The notes below the pieces were generated by a model. That model saw only the letters and a list, made by a program, of their open reading frames with translations, was not told the origin of the DNA and made no database searches. From the NCBI GenBank assembly GCA_041398965.1, contig JAWKTT010000005.1:191297-255296 (forward strand): DNA of 64,000 nt, in the 5' to 3' direction. This DNA comes from JAWKTT01 sp041398965 (lineage in GTDB: Bacteria > Planctomycetota > Planctomycetia > Planctomycetales > Planctomycetaceae). Below, one piece after another: positions 46,001 through 54,707 of the stretch; position 1 is the stretch's first letter; each line of letters opens with the position of its first letter. The translations under genes and the position numbers were made by a program.

Positions 46001-46221
46001 ACACCGCTGAGCGATTCTTCGAGCGGGCGCGTCACTAGTGTTTCGATCTCTTCTGGGCCGGCTCCCGGATAGAGGGTGGTGACTGTTACCGTCGGAAATT
46101 CAAGGTCCGGCATCAGGTCGACACTCAACCCCTTGAGAGCCATGACCCCTAAAAGTACGACGATCAAGCACGCCATCAATGTCGTGATCGGTCGAGCGAT
46201 GGCGAGGCGAGTGGGTGACAT
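43036..46221 (-). CDS. RND-family efflux permease (AcrB/HAE1-type)
   Basis: 1,061 residues, the normal length for an RND permease. The N-terminal helix (ARPITTLMACLIVVLLGVMAL) is followed by the first periplasmic loop with DLMPDLEFPTVTVTTLYPGA and PEEIETLVTRPLEE. The central transmembrane block has the proton-relay motif LALGMGMLVDNSIVVLE (Asp in GMLVDN). The second loop has PEEGF-like VPEGFTINVGGDYEQQQESF (in part), and the C-terminal block has GIAVNNAIVLVDYAN and RFRPIVMTTLTTVLAMIPVA. It takes drugs, metals or lipids from the membrane in a proton-driven way; the specificity is not visible. The adaptor gene lies 84 bases upstream on the same strand. Confidence 0.95.
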   Translation of the reverse strand: MSPTRLAIARPITTLMACLIVVLLGVMALKGLSVDLMPDLEFPTVTVTTLYPGAGPEEIETLVTRPLEESLSGVTGFERLSSTSLEGSSSIRVQFRWGIDLDAAVADLRQAIDKVRNRLPDQVDAPVIRQYDANSSPIMYLGLSGDLTPARMTQMAERTILPRLEQLPGVARVGIRGSVQREIQVSLNRAKLESLGMGVNEVVNALQQENISRPGGRFQQGEINVLLRSRGDFRNLDEIRNVVVRHNADTVIRVGDVADVSDGIAELTELTRVNAEPGLMIYVFQQSGANTIDVSDAVQEAVAKLKDELTEGTLNIRLDKSDFIRQSISNIRESAIYGMGLAMIVLLLFLGSVRSTLLIAISMPLSVLATFVLIYFQGFSLNMVSFGGLALGMGMLVDNSIVVLESVFRKREEGLSETQAALEGTEEVAGAITASTLTTLIVFLPLIFIQGMTGVLLHQLAYVVSFSLLTSLISSLTLTPVLAAYWLGRQSAQKDPKSLESTADSVIASPGRRLIEGGLAKLVAIISRGTGIITGLGRWILTPFEIGYSKVLSACLSYPEIAVIPLLIAAAACIGLIPRVGSDFLPATEDGRLGVTGTMSAGIQLEALQQQTLKVEKILADAIPETVGTSVFIGDEASDGADWNQSRFIIQLSPRSERTRSADEIRRKIVKQIGPVAGMTINARVYNPLPMSRMFSSQEGDSLTVFIRGHDRATADDLAAEVMRQMKEVDGISNAELRSNKHRPELMIRVDHDKAALLGIRVRDITEAVETTIRGTVATVFREGGDEFDILVRLREEDRSTLANIGDITVATPTGKLVPLSNLVSLAPGDAPLSIDRLDRQRVLVVSATVDGRDLGAVVADLKERLTYIPVPEGFTINVGGDYEQQQESFVMLRNGFLLAVLLMYMIMASQFESLRDPLLILFSLPMAGVGVILVLVYWNTTLNVQSFIGLIVLAGIAVNNAIVLVDYANQLKLEHPETPIREIIHRAALRRFRPIVMTTLTTVLAMIPVAIGLGEGGELQSPMARVVIGGLFSATLMTLVLIPILIQFVTRQPTSPPRPA

Positions 46222-46305
46222 AGTCGCGGTCTCTTCGGTCGTAGCGTCTTGCTGTGAGCATGGTCAGGAAGCATGACGGGCAATGTCGTCACTTGAGTGG
46301 TGACG

Positions 46306-47514
46306 TCAGGGGGTTTCGGTGGGGCCGTCGGTATGTGCCAGGGTGACGGGCCAAGTCGCTTCGATCACGTTGACTTCCTGGCCATGTTTCACCAGGCGAC
46401 TCCCCAGGGTGATGACCTTTTCGCCGGGGGAGAGTCCAGAGAGTATCTCGACCAGTTCCCCGTTGTTGATGCCGGTTCGCACTTCACGTCTTTCGGCCAG
46501 TGACTTCTTTGACTGATCACTGATGACGAAGACCGACTTCACGTCGTCCACTTCTAACAGAGCGGCAATTGGGACGACTTGCACCGATCGAGCTTCCCGA
46601 AAATGGACTGCCACGCGGGCATGCATGCCGGGCTTCAGGTGACGTTCGAGATTGTTGAATTCCACATGGACCGCAGCGGTTCGGGTTGTCGGGTCGACGA
46701 CAGGAGCGACACGGGAAACCTCACCGGAAAATTCAACACCGGGCCAGGCATCGACGGTCATGGTCGCTTTTTGCCCTTGTCGGACTCGTTCGTAATCTCG
46801 CTCGATGACGTGGACCACCGTCTGTACGCGGTCGAGGTTGACGAGCCGGAGCAACGGCGTGTCGGGCTTCGCGAGGTCCCCCAGACTGGCGTAGCGCATC
46901 GCCACTGTACCTGCGATGGGGGATTTGATGTGTAGGTCTTGAAGCCCCAGTTTTACCCGGGAGACCTCCGACTGTTTCTGTTCGACGAGTGCTCGTTGTA
47001 GAGCCGCGTTGGCGTCGGCCACTTCAACCAGCGCCTGAGCCTCTTCTAGCTGCTGACTGGTCGTTGCCCCTTCGCGAGCCAGTTCCTGATATCGTACCAA
47101 CTGCCGCTGAGCCTGTTGACGTTGTGACTGTTGCGCCGCCAGTTCCGCTTCCGCAACCTTCAAGGCTGCCTCAGCCTGCTGAATGAGTTCGAATTGATCC
47201 GACTCGTCGAGCGAAATTGCGGCGACCCCTGCCGGGACTTCGTCCCCCAAATCGTAGGGCAGGGCAACGATGTAACCGCTGACACGAGACCGAAGTTCGA
47301 CCTCTTTCAGAGGTTCGAGGCTCCCAATGAGATCGATGCGATCAGCGATTGGATGGTTCTTCACCGGAAGGACCTCGACGGCCAGGAGGTCGACGGGCCG
47401 TGCGGGTGGAGGGGCAGACATCAGGGCGACGGAGTCGAGATAGACCGTCCGCCATGCGAACCAGGCCGCTGCAATGGCCGCGAGTCCTAAGAGAAATCGC
47501 CATACGTTCGTCAT
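46306..47514 (-). CDS. RND efflux adaptor (membrane fusion protein)
   Basis: 402 residues of the AcrA/HlyD-type periplasmic adaptor. One N-terminal membrane helix (FLLGLAAIAAAWFAW) anchors it. A lipoyl half with LKEVELRSRVSGYIVALPYD is followed by an alpha-helical hairpin (about 110-185, QAEAALKVAEAELAAQQSQR), the second lipoyl half with LHIKSPIAGTVAMR, a beta-barrel domain (VVHVIERDYERVRQGQKATM) and a C-terminal membrane-proximal domain. It links the permease encoded downstream with an outer-membrane channel. No TolC-type gene is in the window, so the channel is encoded elsewhere. Confidence 0.93.
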   Translation of the reverse strand: MTNVWRFLLGLAAIAAAWFAWRTVYLDSVALMSAPPPARPVDLLAVEVLPVKNHPIADRIDLIGSLEPLKEVELRSRVSGYIVALPYDLGDEVPAGVAAISLDESDQFELIQQAEAALKVAEAELAAQQSQRQQAQRQLVRYQELAREGATTSQQLEEAQALVEVADANAALQRALVEQKQSEVSRVKLGLQDLHIKSPIAGTVAMRYASLGDLAKPDTPLLRLVNLDRVQTVVHVIERDYERVRQGQKATMTVDAWPGVEFSGEVSRVAPVVDPTTRTAAVHVEFNNLERHLKPGMHARVAVHFREARSVQVVPIAALLEVDDVKSVFVISDQSKKSLAERREVRTGINNGELVEILSGLSPGEKVITLGSRLVKHGQEVNVIEATWPVTLAHTDGPTETP

Positions 47515-48154
47515 GTTTGTCAGTCAGTTTGGCAGGAAGGAACGCCGGCGGGAATCTGGCTGGGAGCGCAGACGCTGACACATCAACAAATTGTCACGTA
47601 ATGTTATTAGAACGGACGCCACCACCGAATTCTACTCTTGTATTGAATCTCTTGCGGGGGAATGTGGTTCCTCGTGGGTCGGCCCCCCATGTCATTCGGA
47701 AAAACCGCGTGATTGGACCAGTCGAGTGCGGCGGTTGGTGACTTCGGATGGGGCCTGACGTGTGTCCCCCACAGTTCTCCGGGGGGCTTGTTGGTCCCGA
47801 TTTTTATGTTCTGAGGGGGTGGCGAGATCGTGAAAATGCGTCGGAATGTGATGTCGCTACACCTTTCTTCGGAAAAGGTTGCAACCTAGAATGCACAGCC
47901 GAGGTAGCCAGCGGGCAGGCGATGCGATTTGTGGAGGGGGGCGGTCATGCTGTCATGGGTTGAGAGCGAAACGCGACAGACACCTTCACGAAGTGGCTCA
48001 CTGAAACCAGGCTACGATCGATTTCCGAATCAGCTTCCGTCGTGTCTCGCAACCGGGCTTCGTGTCGCACGAAGCAGAGCGCAGGAATGGAACAGGACAG
48101 ACCGTTCTTGGCGACTTTACTAATCCGACTTTCTGTCAACTGAAGGAACGATCC
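47515..48154. other. Divergent intergenic region
   Basis: No convincing gene in 640 bases between the divergent RND operon and a secreted-protein gene. A perfect hairpin GCTTCGTG-TCG-CACGAAGC at 48057-48075 lies 80 bases before the next start. Confidence 0.5.
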
Positions 48155-49876
48155 ATGTTATTTCAATTGCGGCGCGCCATGTTGCCGTGCCTGATGGCCT
48201 TGACTCTCGGGTTGACGTTTTCCAAGAGCCAAGCGGCCGAACCAGTCCCGTCGGACCGTCTGCTTCCTCCCGGTGTGCTGATGTACGTCAGCGTCCCCAG
48301 CGTGCAGCAGTTTCAAGAACGCTATTCCCGGACCGGCTACGGCGAACTCATCCACGATCCGGCAATGGCTGAGGTCAAGGCTGAAGTGATGAAGGCGATC
48401 GACAAGGCGTCGAAAGAGATCGAAAACGAGATTGGAATCACCCTGGAAGACCTCTACAACATCCCCTCGGGCGAAGTCGCATTTGCGATGACCCCGTTGA
48501 AGGGAAAAGAGTTTGGTGGCGTTGCCTTCTTTAACTTTGGGGAGCACCAGAAGCAGTTTGAGGTTCTCGTCGACAAATTGGACGAGGCCCTCAAAGAGAA
48601 TGGTTGGACTCGCAATGCAGAGTCGTTTGATGGAACGGAAATTGTCACCTGGAAGAATGCTGGAGAAGGACTGGGTAGCCTCTCCTACTTCCTCAAGGAC
48701 ACGACGTTCGTCGCTTCGAATCAAGTGGCCTTGCTCGAAGGAGCGTTGGATCGTTGGGATGGGAAGCACAATCGTGTCTTCGCCGAAGACGAAGTCTACT
48801 CACACGTCATGAAGCGCTGTGCCACTCGAAAAGACGGAGACTCTGCTGCCTATTGGTTCATCAACCCGATCAATCTGTTTCAGTCGGGGATGCAACTCGC
48901 TGCTCAGCAGAACAACGGTGCCGGGATGCAAATCGGCATGGTGACCGCCTTTCTGCCGATCCTGGGGATCGACAAACTTCGCGGGGCTGGGGGAACGATC
49001 GACATGTCGACCGATGAATTCGATATCGAATCTCGCACGATGGTCTATCTCGATCAACCTGTGACAGGGGTCTACAATTTCTTCAACTGTCCACCCGCCG
49101 CTCCGGCACCACCGGCAATGCTCTCGGCAGACTTGGCTTCTCTCAGTTCGATGAACTGGGACGCAGCCAAGGCCTACAAGGCCGTTGAGGAGACCGTCGA
49201 CAAATTCCAAGGGCCGGGTATGTTTGCCCGTTTGATGGATCAGGCCGAAGAGAGCCCCAATGGTCCGGGCCTGCATCCTAAGAAGGACTTCATTGATCTG
49301 CTCGGTGGTGGGGTCTACATGATCCAGAATCCCCCCAAACTCGATAATCCAGAACAACCTCAACTCACCATCCTGCTAGGGTTGAAGAATGAGCAACGGA
49401 TGACAGAAGTGATGGCGAAGATCGCCGACATGGATGGACTCCCGATCATCACACGTGACTTCCGAGGAATCAAGATTTACGAGTCGGAAGAGACGGGATC
49501 AGAAGTGCAACCAGCCATGGCTGTCGCCAAGGGGCACCTCATTATCAGCTTTGACGTTGAAATGCTGGAAACGCTGCTTCGCAATGACCCAGGAGCTGAT
49601 TCGTTGATGAAGTCGGAGCAATTCCAACAGGTTGCCAAGTCATTCCCCAAAGAGGTGTCGACATACGCCTTCCAGCGGACCGACATCATGGCGGAAGGGG
49701 CCTATGAGATGATTCGTAAAGCGGCCATGGAACAAGGGGGAAATGCCGACTTCGATTTCAGCAAGCTCCCCCCCTTCGATTCGATTCGTAAGTATTTTGG
49801 TCTGAGTGGAGGTTATTCGGTCCCTGACGAGCATGGCGTCTACATGGTCTCGTTCGGACTGAAACCCGCAATTTAG
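48155..49876 (+). CDS. Secreted DUF3352-like protein
   Basis: 573 residues from the ATG at 48155, chosen because AAGGA lies about seven bases upstream; the open frame begins at 48062. A signal peptide (LMALTLGLTFSKSQAAE) is followed by LLPPGVLMYVSVPSVQQFQE, the typical opening of planctomycete DUF3352-like proteins. The mature part contains the repeated VAFAMTPLKGKEFGGVAFFN and LLGGGVYMIQNPP strands. No catalytic residues are recognisable. The function is unknown, probably periplasmic. Confidence 0.72.
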   Translation: MLFQLRRAMLPCLMALTLGLTFSKSQAAEPVPSDRLLPPGVLMYVSVPSVQQFQERYSRTGYGELIHDPAMAEVKAEVMKAIDKASKEIENEIGITLEDLYNIPSGEVAFAMTPLKGKEFGGVAFFNFGEHQKQFEVLVDKLDEALKENGWTRNAESFDGTEIVTWKNAGEGLGSLSYFLKDTTFVASNQVALLEGALDRWDGKHNRVFAEDEVYSHVMKRCATRKDGDSAAYWFINPINLFQSGMQLAAQQNNGAGMQIGMVTAFLPILGIDKLRGAGGTIDMSTDEFDIESRTMVYLDQPVTGVYNFFNCPPAAPAPPAMLSADLASLSSMNWDAAKAYKAVEETVDKFQGPGMFARLMDQAEESPNGPGLHPKKDFIDLLGGGVYMIQNPPKLDNPEQPQLTILLGLKNEQRMTEVMAKIADMDGLPIITRDFRGIKIYESEETGSEVQPAMAVAKGHLIISFDVEMLETLLRNDPGADSLMKSEQFQQVAKSFPKEVSTYAFQRTDIMAEGAYEMIRKAAMEQGGNADFDFSKLPPFDSIRKYFGLSGGYSVPDEHGVYMVSFGLKPAI

Positions 49877-50026
49877 AAACCAGCATGTGAACGCGGTTTG
49901 GGACTCAGTGTGTGGACGCGTCTGCCGACAGGAGACCCCATCTCCCCCCGCAGACGCCGATTCTCCCAAGCGACGACCATCTGTTTCATTTGGTTGGAAC
50001 ATTCTTGAGAGATTCTTCGAAACTCG

Positions 50027-50062
50027 CAGCCGCCGACGGTGTTTCACCTTCGGCGGCTGTTT
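50027..50062 (+). terminator. Rho-independent terminator after the DUF3352-like gene
   Basis: Stem CAGCCGCCGA at 50027-50036 pairs with TCGGCGGCTG at 50050-50059, extended by GGTG/CACC after one mismatch, with a three-base loop and a short T run after it. It lies about 150 bases after the stop. Confidence 0.7.
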
Positions 50063-50129
50063 CGTAGGATCATGTCTTCATTATGACACGAGTCCACTCC
50101 TCTTTTCCCACTAACACAGGAATTCGATC

Positions 50130-51305
50130 ATGGCGATGAAACGTGTGCTCCTTTCGGCCGTATTGCTGGCCGCCAGTCCCTTATTTGCCGACGATGCCGG
50201 CAGACCAGCCGAGTTGTTCAAGAAGCTCGACAAAGACGGCGACTCACAGTTGACCCGAGATGAGATTCCGGAAGAACAGGTTCGCTTTTTCGAGCGACTG
50301 GTGCGGGTTGGCGACAAGAACGAAGATGGCAAGTTGACTGCCGACGAATTCGCAAAGGGACTCACCAGCCAAGAACCTCCGCGTGATGTCCCCCGCGAAG
50401 GGACGCTGCGTGGCGAGGGTCCAGCAGGTGCCCGTCCAGATGGACGTCCCCAGTTTCAGCCGGGCGAGATGTTCAAGCGATGGGACTCGAATCAAGATGG
50501 CAAGGTGACGCTCGATGAGCTTCCGGAAGCGGCTCGCGAACGGATGAAGCCATTGTTCGAGCGACTCGGGAAAGACTCCTTCACCCAGGCCGACCTCGAA
50601 CGGTTGCGACCTCAAGGGGACGGTGCTCAGGCACGTCCTGACAAGGCCGCGATGATCGCTCGGTTGAAGGAAATGGATTCCAATGGCGACGGAAAGCTGA
50701 CCCCTCAAGAAGCTCCCGAGCGATTCAAGGAACGGATCAACGCTGTCTTAGAGCGTACCGGTGGAGACTCAGTCGACATCGAGTCAGTCGTGGCCCTTAT
50801 CGAACGCGAAGGTGACCGTCCACGACCCGAAGGTGCTCGACCCGACGGAGACCGCCCTCGCCCAGAGGGTGCCCGAGAAGGTGATCGGCCCCGTCCCGAG
50901 GGTGCTCGGGAAGGGGATCGGCCTCGCCCGGAAGGACAGCCACGCGAGGGTGATCGTCCACGTCCCGAGGGGGGACCACGTGATGGAGAACGTCCCGGAT
51001 CGCCACCGCCGCGCCCCGCTTTCTTCCGAGCTTGGGACTCGAACAACGATGGGCGTCTGAGCCGGGAAGAAGTCGAAAAGGCTGCACAGTCCTTCAAGCA
51101 ACTCGACACCAACAACGACGGATTCCTTGATCCTCAAGAATTGATGGGAGGCCCGCGCCCTCGACCCGAAGGAGACCGTCCCCGTCCAGAAGGTGCTCGT
51201 GAGGGTGACCGCCCTCGTCCAGAAGGTGCTCGTGAGGGTGACCGTCCCCGTCCAGAGGGTGCCCGTGAGGGTGACCGCCCTCGACCTGAGGGCGAACGCA
51301 AGTAG
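50130..51305 (+). CDS. Secreted EF-hand protein with Arg/Pro/Glu repeats
   Basis: 391 residues. A signal peptide (LLSAVLLAASPLFAD) precedes six EF-hand-type calcium loops: DKDGDSQLTRDE, DKNEDGKLTADE, DSNQDGKVTLDE, DSNGDGKLTPQE, DSNNDGRLSREE and DTNNDGFLDPQE. Between the fourth and fifth, and again at the C-terminus, lie near-perfect 11-residue repeats of the form GDRPRPEGARE, with the coding DNA repeated every 33 bases. Such repeats expand easily and make the length variable. The protein probably binds calcium outside the cytoplasm; the function is unknown. A strong terminator shared with aspS follows. Confidence 0.88.
   Translation: MAMKRVLLSAVLLAASPLFADDAGRPAELFKKLDKDGDSQLTRDEIPEEQVRFFERLVRVGDKNEDGKLTADEFAKGLTSQEPPRDVPREGTLRGEGPAGARPDGRPQFQPGEMFKRWDSNQDGKVTLDELPEAARERMKPLFERLGKDSFTQADLERLRPQGDGAQARPDKAAMIARLKEMDSNGDGKLTPQEAPERFKERINAVLERTGGDSVDIESVVALIEREGDRPRPEGARPDGDRPRPEGAREGDRPRPEGAREGDRPRPEGQPREGDRPRPEGGPRDGERPGSPPPRPAFFRAWDSNNDGRLSREEVEKAAQSFKQLDTNNDGFLDPQELMGGPRPRPEGDRPRPEGAREGDRPRPEGAREGDRPRPEGAREGDRPRPEGERK
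50805..51000 (+). repeat. 33-bp coding tandem repeat, first block
   Basis: Repeated coding units for GDRPRPEGARE-like peptides within the EF-hand gene. Copies differ by silent changes (CGTCCACGACCC, CGCCCTCGCCCA, CGGCCCCGTCCC), showing that selection keeps the peptide while the DNA drifts. Confidence 0.7.
51165..51302 (+). repeat. 33-bp coding tandem repeat, second block
   Basis: About four copies of the same 33-base unit at the 3' end of the EF-hand gene, with fewer changes between copies than the first block (GAGGGTGACCGYCCYCGTCC-like), suggesting a more recent expansion. Confidence 0.7.
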
Positions 51306-51394
51306 TCGATCGCACGAATCCATCGGCAACACATAAGGCGGACAGCTTTGTCCGTCGAGTGGGGCGAGGATCGGCATCCGAGCGTTATCAATCA

Positions 51395-51440
51395 GAAACG
51401 CCACTCGGCTCCAACGAGCTGAGTGGCGTTTCCTGTTTTT
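51395..51440. terminator. Bidirectional terminator between the EF-hand gene and aspS
   Basis: A 16-bp stem (51395-51410 with 51417-51432, one G-T pair) with a six-base loop; on the plus strand it is followed by CCTG and five Ts (51436-51440). It lies between two convergent genes and can end transcription from the EF-hand side. Confidence 0.85.
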
Positions 51441-51502
51441 ACCGATGCGTCCGACCCGGATGTCGTGTCGGTTACCGACTTCCGAGCGACACGTTGCAGC
51501 CG

Positions 51503-53281
51503 CTATTTCTTTCCCGCAGGGGGGAGGTCAAGCTTGATGTGCAGGTCGCGGAGTTGACGGTCATCGACCTGTGAAGGGGCGCCGTTCATCAAGTCGCTGG
51601 CACGCTGAGTTTTCGGGAAGGCGATGACGTCGCGGATGTTCTCCGAACCAGCCATCAACATCACCCAGCGGTCGAGGCCCAACGCGATGCCGCCATGCGG
51701 CGGTGCGCCGTAACGCAACGCTTCCAGCAAGAACCCGAAGCGCCGCTCTGCCTCATCGGCGGGGATGTTCATCAGGTCGAACACCTTCTGCTGAATCTTG
51801 GGGTCGTGGATACGAACGCTGCCACTCGCGGCCTCGTAGCCATTGCAGATAAGGTCATAGGACTGCGCCCGAATCTTCCCCGGATCGGTGTCGATATACC
51901 CTTCGTCTTCGGGGTGAATCGCACAAAAGGGATGATGCTCGGCATCCCAACGGTTTTCATCGGGGTTCCAAGTGAAGAGCGGGAAGTCGAGCACCCAAGC
52001 ACAATTGATCGTGCTGGGGTCGTACAGCTGCATGTCCTTGGCGACAAAGGTCCGCAAGGCAGCCAACGCCGCACAAGAGACCTTCCAACTGTCGGCAACG
52101 AAGACCAACAAGTCCCCTTCTTCCCCCTGCATCCGCTCGACAAGGGCGGCTTGTTGACCGTCGTCGAAGAACTTGGCGATCGACGAATCGAGCCTTCCGC
52201 CCGTCACTTTGAAGTAAGCCAGCCCCTTTGCCCCGTACTCGCCGACAAGGTTTTTCATGTCGTTGTCGAGAATTCGACGGCTGTAACGCTCGGCCCCTCC
52301 CTTGATGCACAGGCCCCGCACATGCTTCCCATCGGCAACGGTGTTCTTGAACACACCAAAAGCGGAGTCAGCGACAAGGTCACTAATCTCGGTGATTTCC
52401 AGGCCATAACGAAGGTCGGGCTTATCGCTACCGAAACGACGCATCAGGTCATGATAGGCGTAGCGCGGTACGTCCCCCAGTTCGACCCCCTTCAGTCCCC
52501 GAACCACGGTTTGCAGCAGTCCATCGATGGTCGAGAGAATGTCTTCACGCTCGATAAACGCCATCTCGACGTCGATCTGCGTGAACTCTGGCTGACGGTC
52601 GGCTCGGAGGTCTTCGTCACGGAAACAGCGGGCGATCTGCATGTAGCGATCGTATCCGGCGACCATCAGGATTTGCTTAAACAGTTGTGGAGATTGCGGA
52701 AGTGCATAGAAGGCACCGTCATGCACGCGGCTCGGCACAAGATAGTCACGCGCTCCTTCCGGTGTGCTGCGTCCGAGGATTGGCGTTTCGATGTCGAGAA
52801 AGCCGTGCGAGTCGAAATAGTCGCGGACAAGCTTGGTCAGCCGATGGCGGAGGAGCATGTTCTCCTGCAGCGACTGGCGTCGCAGATCGATATACCGATA
52901 TTGCAACCGCAACTCTTCATTCGGGAGGCTCTCTCCGTTTGGCTCGAAGGGAGGCGTCTTGCTTTTATTGAGAACGGTCAGTGCCGTGACACGAAGTTCA
53001 ACCTCGCCGGTCTGGAGCTTGGGGTTGACCATGTCGGCTGGTCGGGCGACAACTTCGCCGGTCACTTGAATAACGTCTTCATATCGCAGGTGTCTTGCGA
53101 TACTTTGCGTATCGCTCCCATCTTCAAGGTTGAACTTGACTTGCGTTTTTCCATAGCGGTCACGGAGGTCTATGAAGACGATCCCGGCGTGATCCCGATA
53201 TTTATCGACCCAGCCACAGAGAGTGGCTGTCTGCCCGGCATGTTCCCGGCGGAGTTCGCCACAGGTTTTGGTGCGCAACAC
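51503..53281 (-). CDS. aspS: Aspartyl-tRNA synthetase
   Basis: 592 residues from GTG at 53281 (VLRTKTCGEL), where CAGGAAC lies about nine bases upstream; the open frame starts at a GTG 36 bases earlier, which lacks the usual N-terminus. The N-terminal anticodon-binding OB fold includes TATLCGWVDKYRDHAGIVFI. Class II motifs follow: motif 2 FRDEDLRADRQPEFTQID, the insertion domain of bacterial AspRS, and motif 3 GGIALGLDRWVMLMAGSENIRDVIAFPK (shown in part by its GLDR core). It charges tRNA-Asp with aspartate in the cytoplasm. The length is normal for bacteria. Confidence 0.96.
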   Translation of the reverse strand: MLRTKTCGELRREHAGQTATLCGWVDKYRDHAGIVFIDLRDRYGKTQVKFNLEDGSDTQSIARHLRYEDVIQVTGEVVARPADMVNPKLQTGEVELRVTALTVLNKSKTPPFEPNGESLPNEELRLQYRYIDLRRQSLQENMLLRHRLTKLVRDYFDSHGFLDIETPILGRSTPEGARDYLVPSRVHDGAFYALPQSPQLFKQILMVAGYDRYMQIARCFRDEDLRADRQPEFTQIDVEMAFIEREDILSTIDGLLQTVVRGLKGVELGDVPRYAYHDLMRRFGSDKPDLRYGLEITEISDLVADSAFGVFKNTVADGKHVRGLCIKGGAERYSRRILDNDMKNLVGEYGAKGLAYFKVTGGRLDSSIAKFFDDGQQAALVERMQGEEGDLLVFVADSWKVSCAALAALRTFVAKDMQLYDPSTINCAWVLDFPLFTWNPDENRWDAEHHPFCAIHPEDEGYIDTDPGKIRAQSYDLICNGYEAASGSVRIHDPKIQQKVFDLMNIPADEAERRFGFLLEALRYGAPPHGGIALGLDRWVMLMAGSENIRDVIAFPKTQRASDLMNGAPSQVDDRQLRDLHIKLDLPPAGKK

Positions 53282-53571
53282 GAGAATAGTTCCTGAGTGA
53301 AGGTGGTCTGCCCGCACTGAGTCTTCGGCGAGCGAGAGGGCATTATAGGAGACCCCCTAGCCGCCGCAATGTTCACTGCAAAACGACGGTTGAGAGCTTC
53401 CGAGTCTCCCGTGTGAGGTCCTCACCGCTTGTGTTGATCTCGACAAGCAGTGCTCAATCCGGAGTTGCTTCGGCGGGAAAATGCCTTTGTCAACAGGCGA
53501 ACACCCCAGAACCGCAAGGGGAAGCGGAACCAGGGTGTTGGCTGCATCACGACAAAATCCGGGAGCGCGGG

Positions 53572-54273
53572 TTACCAGACGATGTTGACGTTCTGGCTGG
53601 CTGGACCACGATAGTACCAAGGGGCACGGTAGCTATAGAACGGATGACGCACATGCGATCCCCCTCCAAAGGCACCGGTGTAAGGTGTTCCCCCACCAAC
53701 CGCATAGGGCGAACTGTCCATGCCGTAACTGCCAGAGTCCCCATAGTAGACACTTCCAGCGGCGAATTGACTGATGCTCGAGTTCATGTTTCCGCCGTTC
53801 TGGCAGCCGCAACTTGAAGGCTGCGGGCCGTAACCCGGTTGAGCCGATTCGTAGTGAATTCCGTGGTCGTACGAGTCGTACGAATCTCGGGACATCATGG
53901 GCTCGCTGTAGGCTGGTGTGTTGTGGATCATTTCGTTGTCGACTGGTCCACTGTGCGAGTATGGTGCGTCGTAGCTTGGGGACGCGTCGTTGTAGGATGG
54001 ACCATTGTCATACGAAGGGCTGCTTCCGTAGCCGGGAGCGTTGCCAGGGAGATCGTTGTGGTAGAGGTTGTCATCTCCCCGCATCGTTGGTCGCGGTTCG
54101 ACGAATCGAGGTTGCGAATCGCTCCCGGAAGCACCCAATCCGGGGCCGTTGTCGGGGGTTGGCTGAATCGCATGGGACGGCAAAGAAGGAAGGGACGGAT
54201 CATCGGCAGGCAACTGGGTCGCAAGGAGAACTCCCGCAACAATCAGTCCACCAAGTGCGAACAGGCGACTCAT
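53572..54273 (-). CDS. Secreted Tyr/Ser/Gly/Pro-rich protein
   Basis: 233 residues. AGGAG lies ten bases before the ATG. A signal peptide (LFALGGLIVAGVLLATQLPA) is followed by a low-complexity mature part with many Tyr, Ser, Gly, Asn, Asp and Pro, and short motifs such as YDNGPSYNDASPSYDAPY and SSCGCQNGG. The C-terminus ends HPFYSYRAPWYYRGPASQNV. No domain recognised. Together with the divergent neighbour at 54708 it may form part of the cell surface. Confidence 0.72.
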   Translation of the reverse strand: MSRLFALGGLIVAGVLLATQLPADDPSLPSLPSHAIQPTPDNGPGLGASGSDSQPRFVEPRPTMRGDDNLYHNDLPGNAPGYGSSPSYDNGPSYNDASPSYDAPYSHSGPVDNEMIHNTPAYSEPMMSRDSYDSYDHGIHYESAQPGYGPQPSSCGCQNGGNMNSSISQFAAGSVYYGDSGSYGMDSSPYAVGGGTPYTGAFGGGSHVRHPFYSYRAPWYYRGPASQNVNIVW

Positions 54274-54707
54274 GACAACAGCTCTCCTGAGTGACGGCTC
54301 ACAGCAATGCTGTTGAACCTAAGGGCGATATCGATTCTCAAGCGGCCAACCGTCAACAATGCCGACTCTCATGGAGTTGCCAGACTGTCTGGCCTTTCGC
54401 CATAGATGGCGTTGCGGTTCAACGTTTGGAATTGGCTGCCTGCGAGAAAAACAGACTTCTGATCGATGCTAACGTGGCTCCAAGACCATTGGCGAGGGGG
54501 AGTTGATCGGATTGAGTCGACTCTGAGCGGCACAATCTGCTTGTAGCGATTGTGCGGGTTCCTCGGGCCGAGAAAGTTGCCCTGAATCTCGCGGGGCCAG
54601 GATGCTGATAAGAGATAGACGAATGGAATCATCCCTGATCGATCGGCTGTCTGCTCTCCGCAGCCTTCTGTTTGGTCGTATGTCCTACTGAGTGAGGAGT
54701 CACCTCA
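54274..54707. other. Divergent intergenic region
   Basis: No gene is seen in 434 bases between two divergent genes for secreted proteins. A small palindrome GCCAGACTGTCTGGC lies at about 54375-54390. Promoters for both genes are expected here but were not placed. Confidence 0.5.

Noticed and set aside
44092..46038. 648-codon open frame on the plus strand
   Set aside because: It lies fully antisense to the RND permease gene, whose protein is clearly conserved. Long antisense frames are common in GC-rich genes; the translated sequence has no family features.
51695..53296. 533-codon open frame on the plus strand
   Set aside because: Antisense to aspS; no recognisable motif, and aspS is certain.
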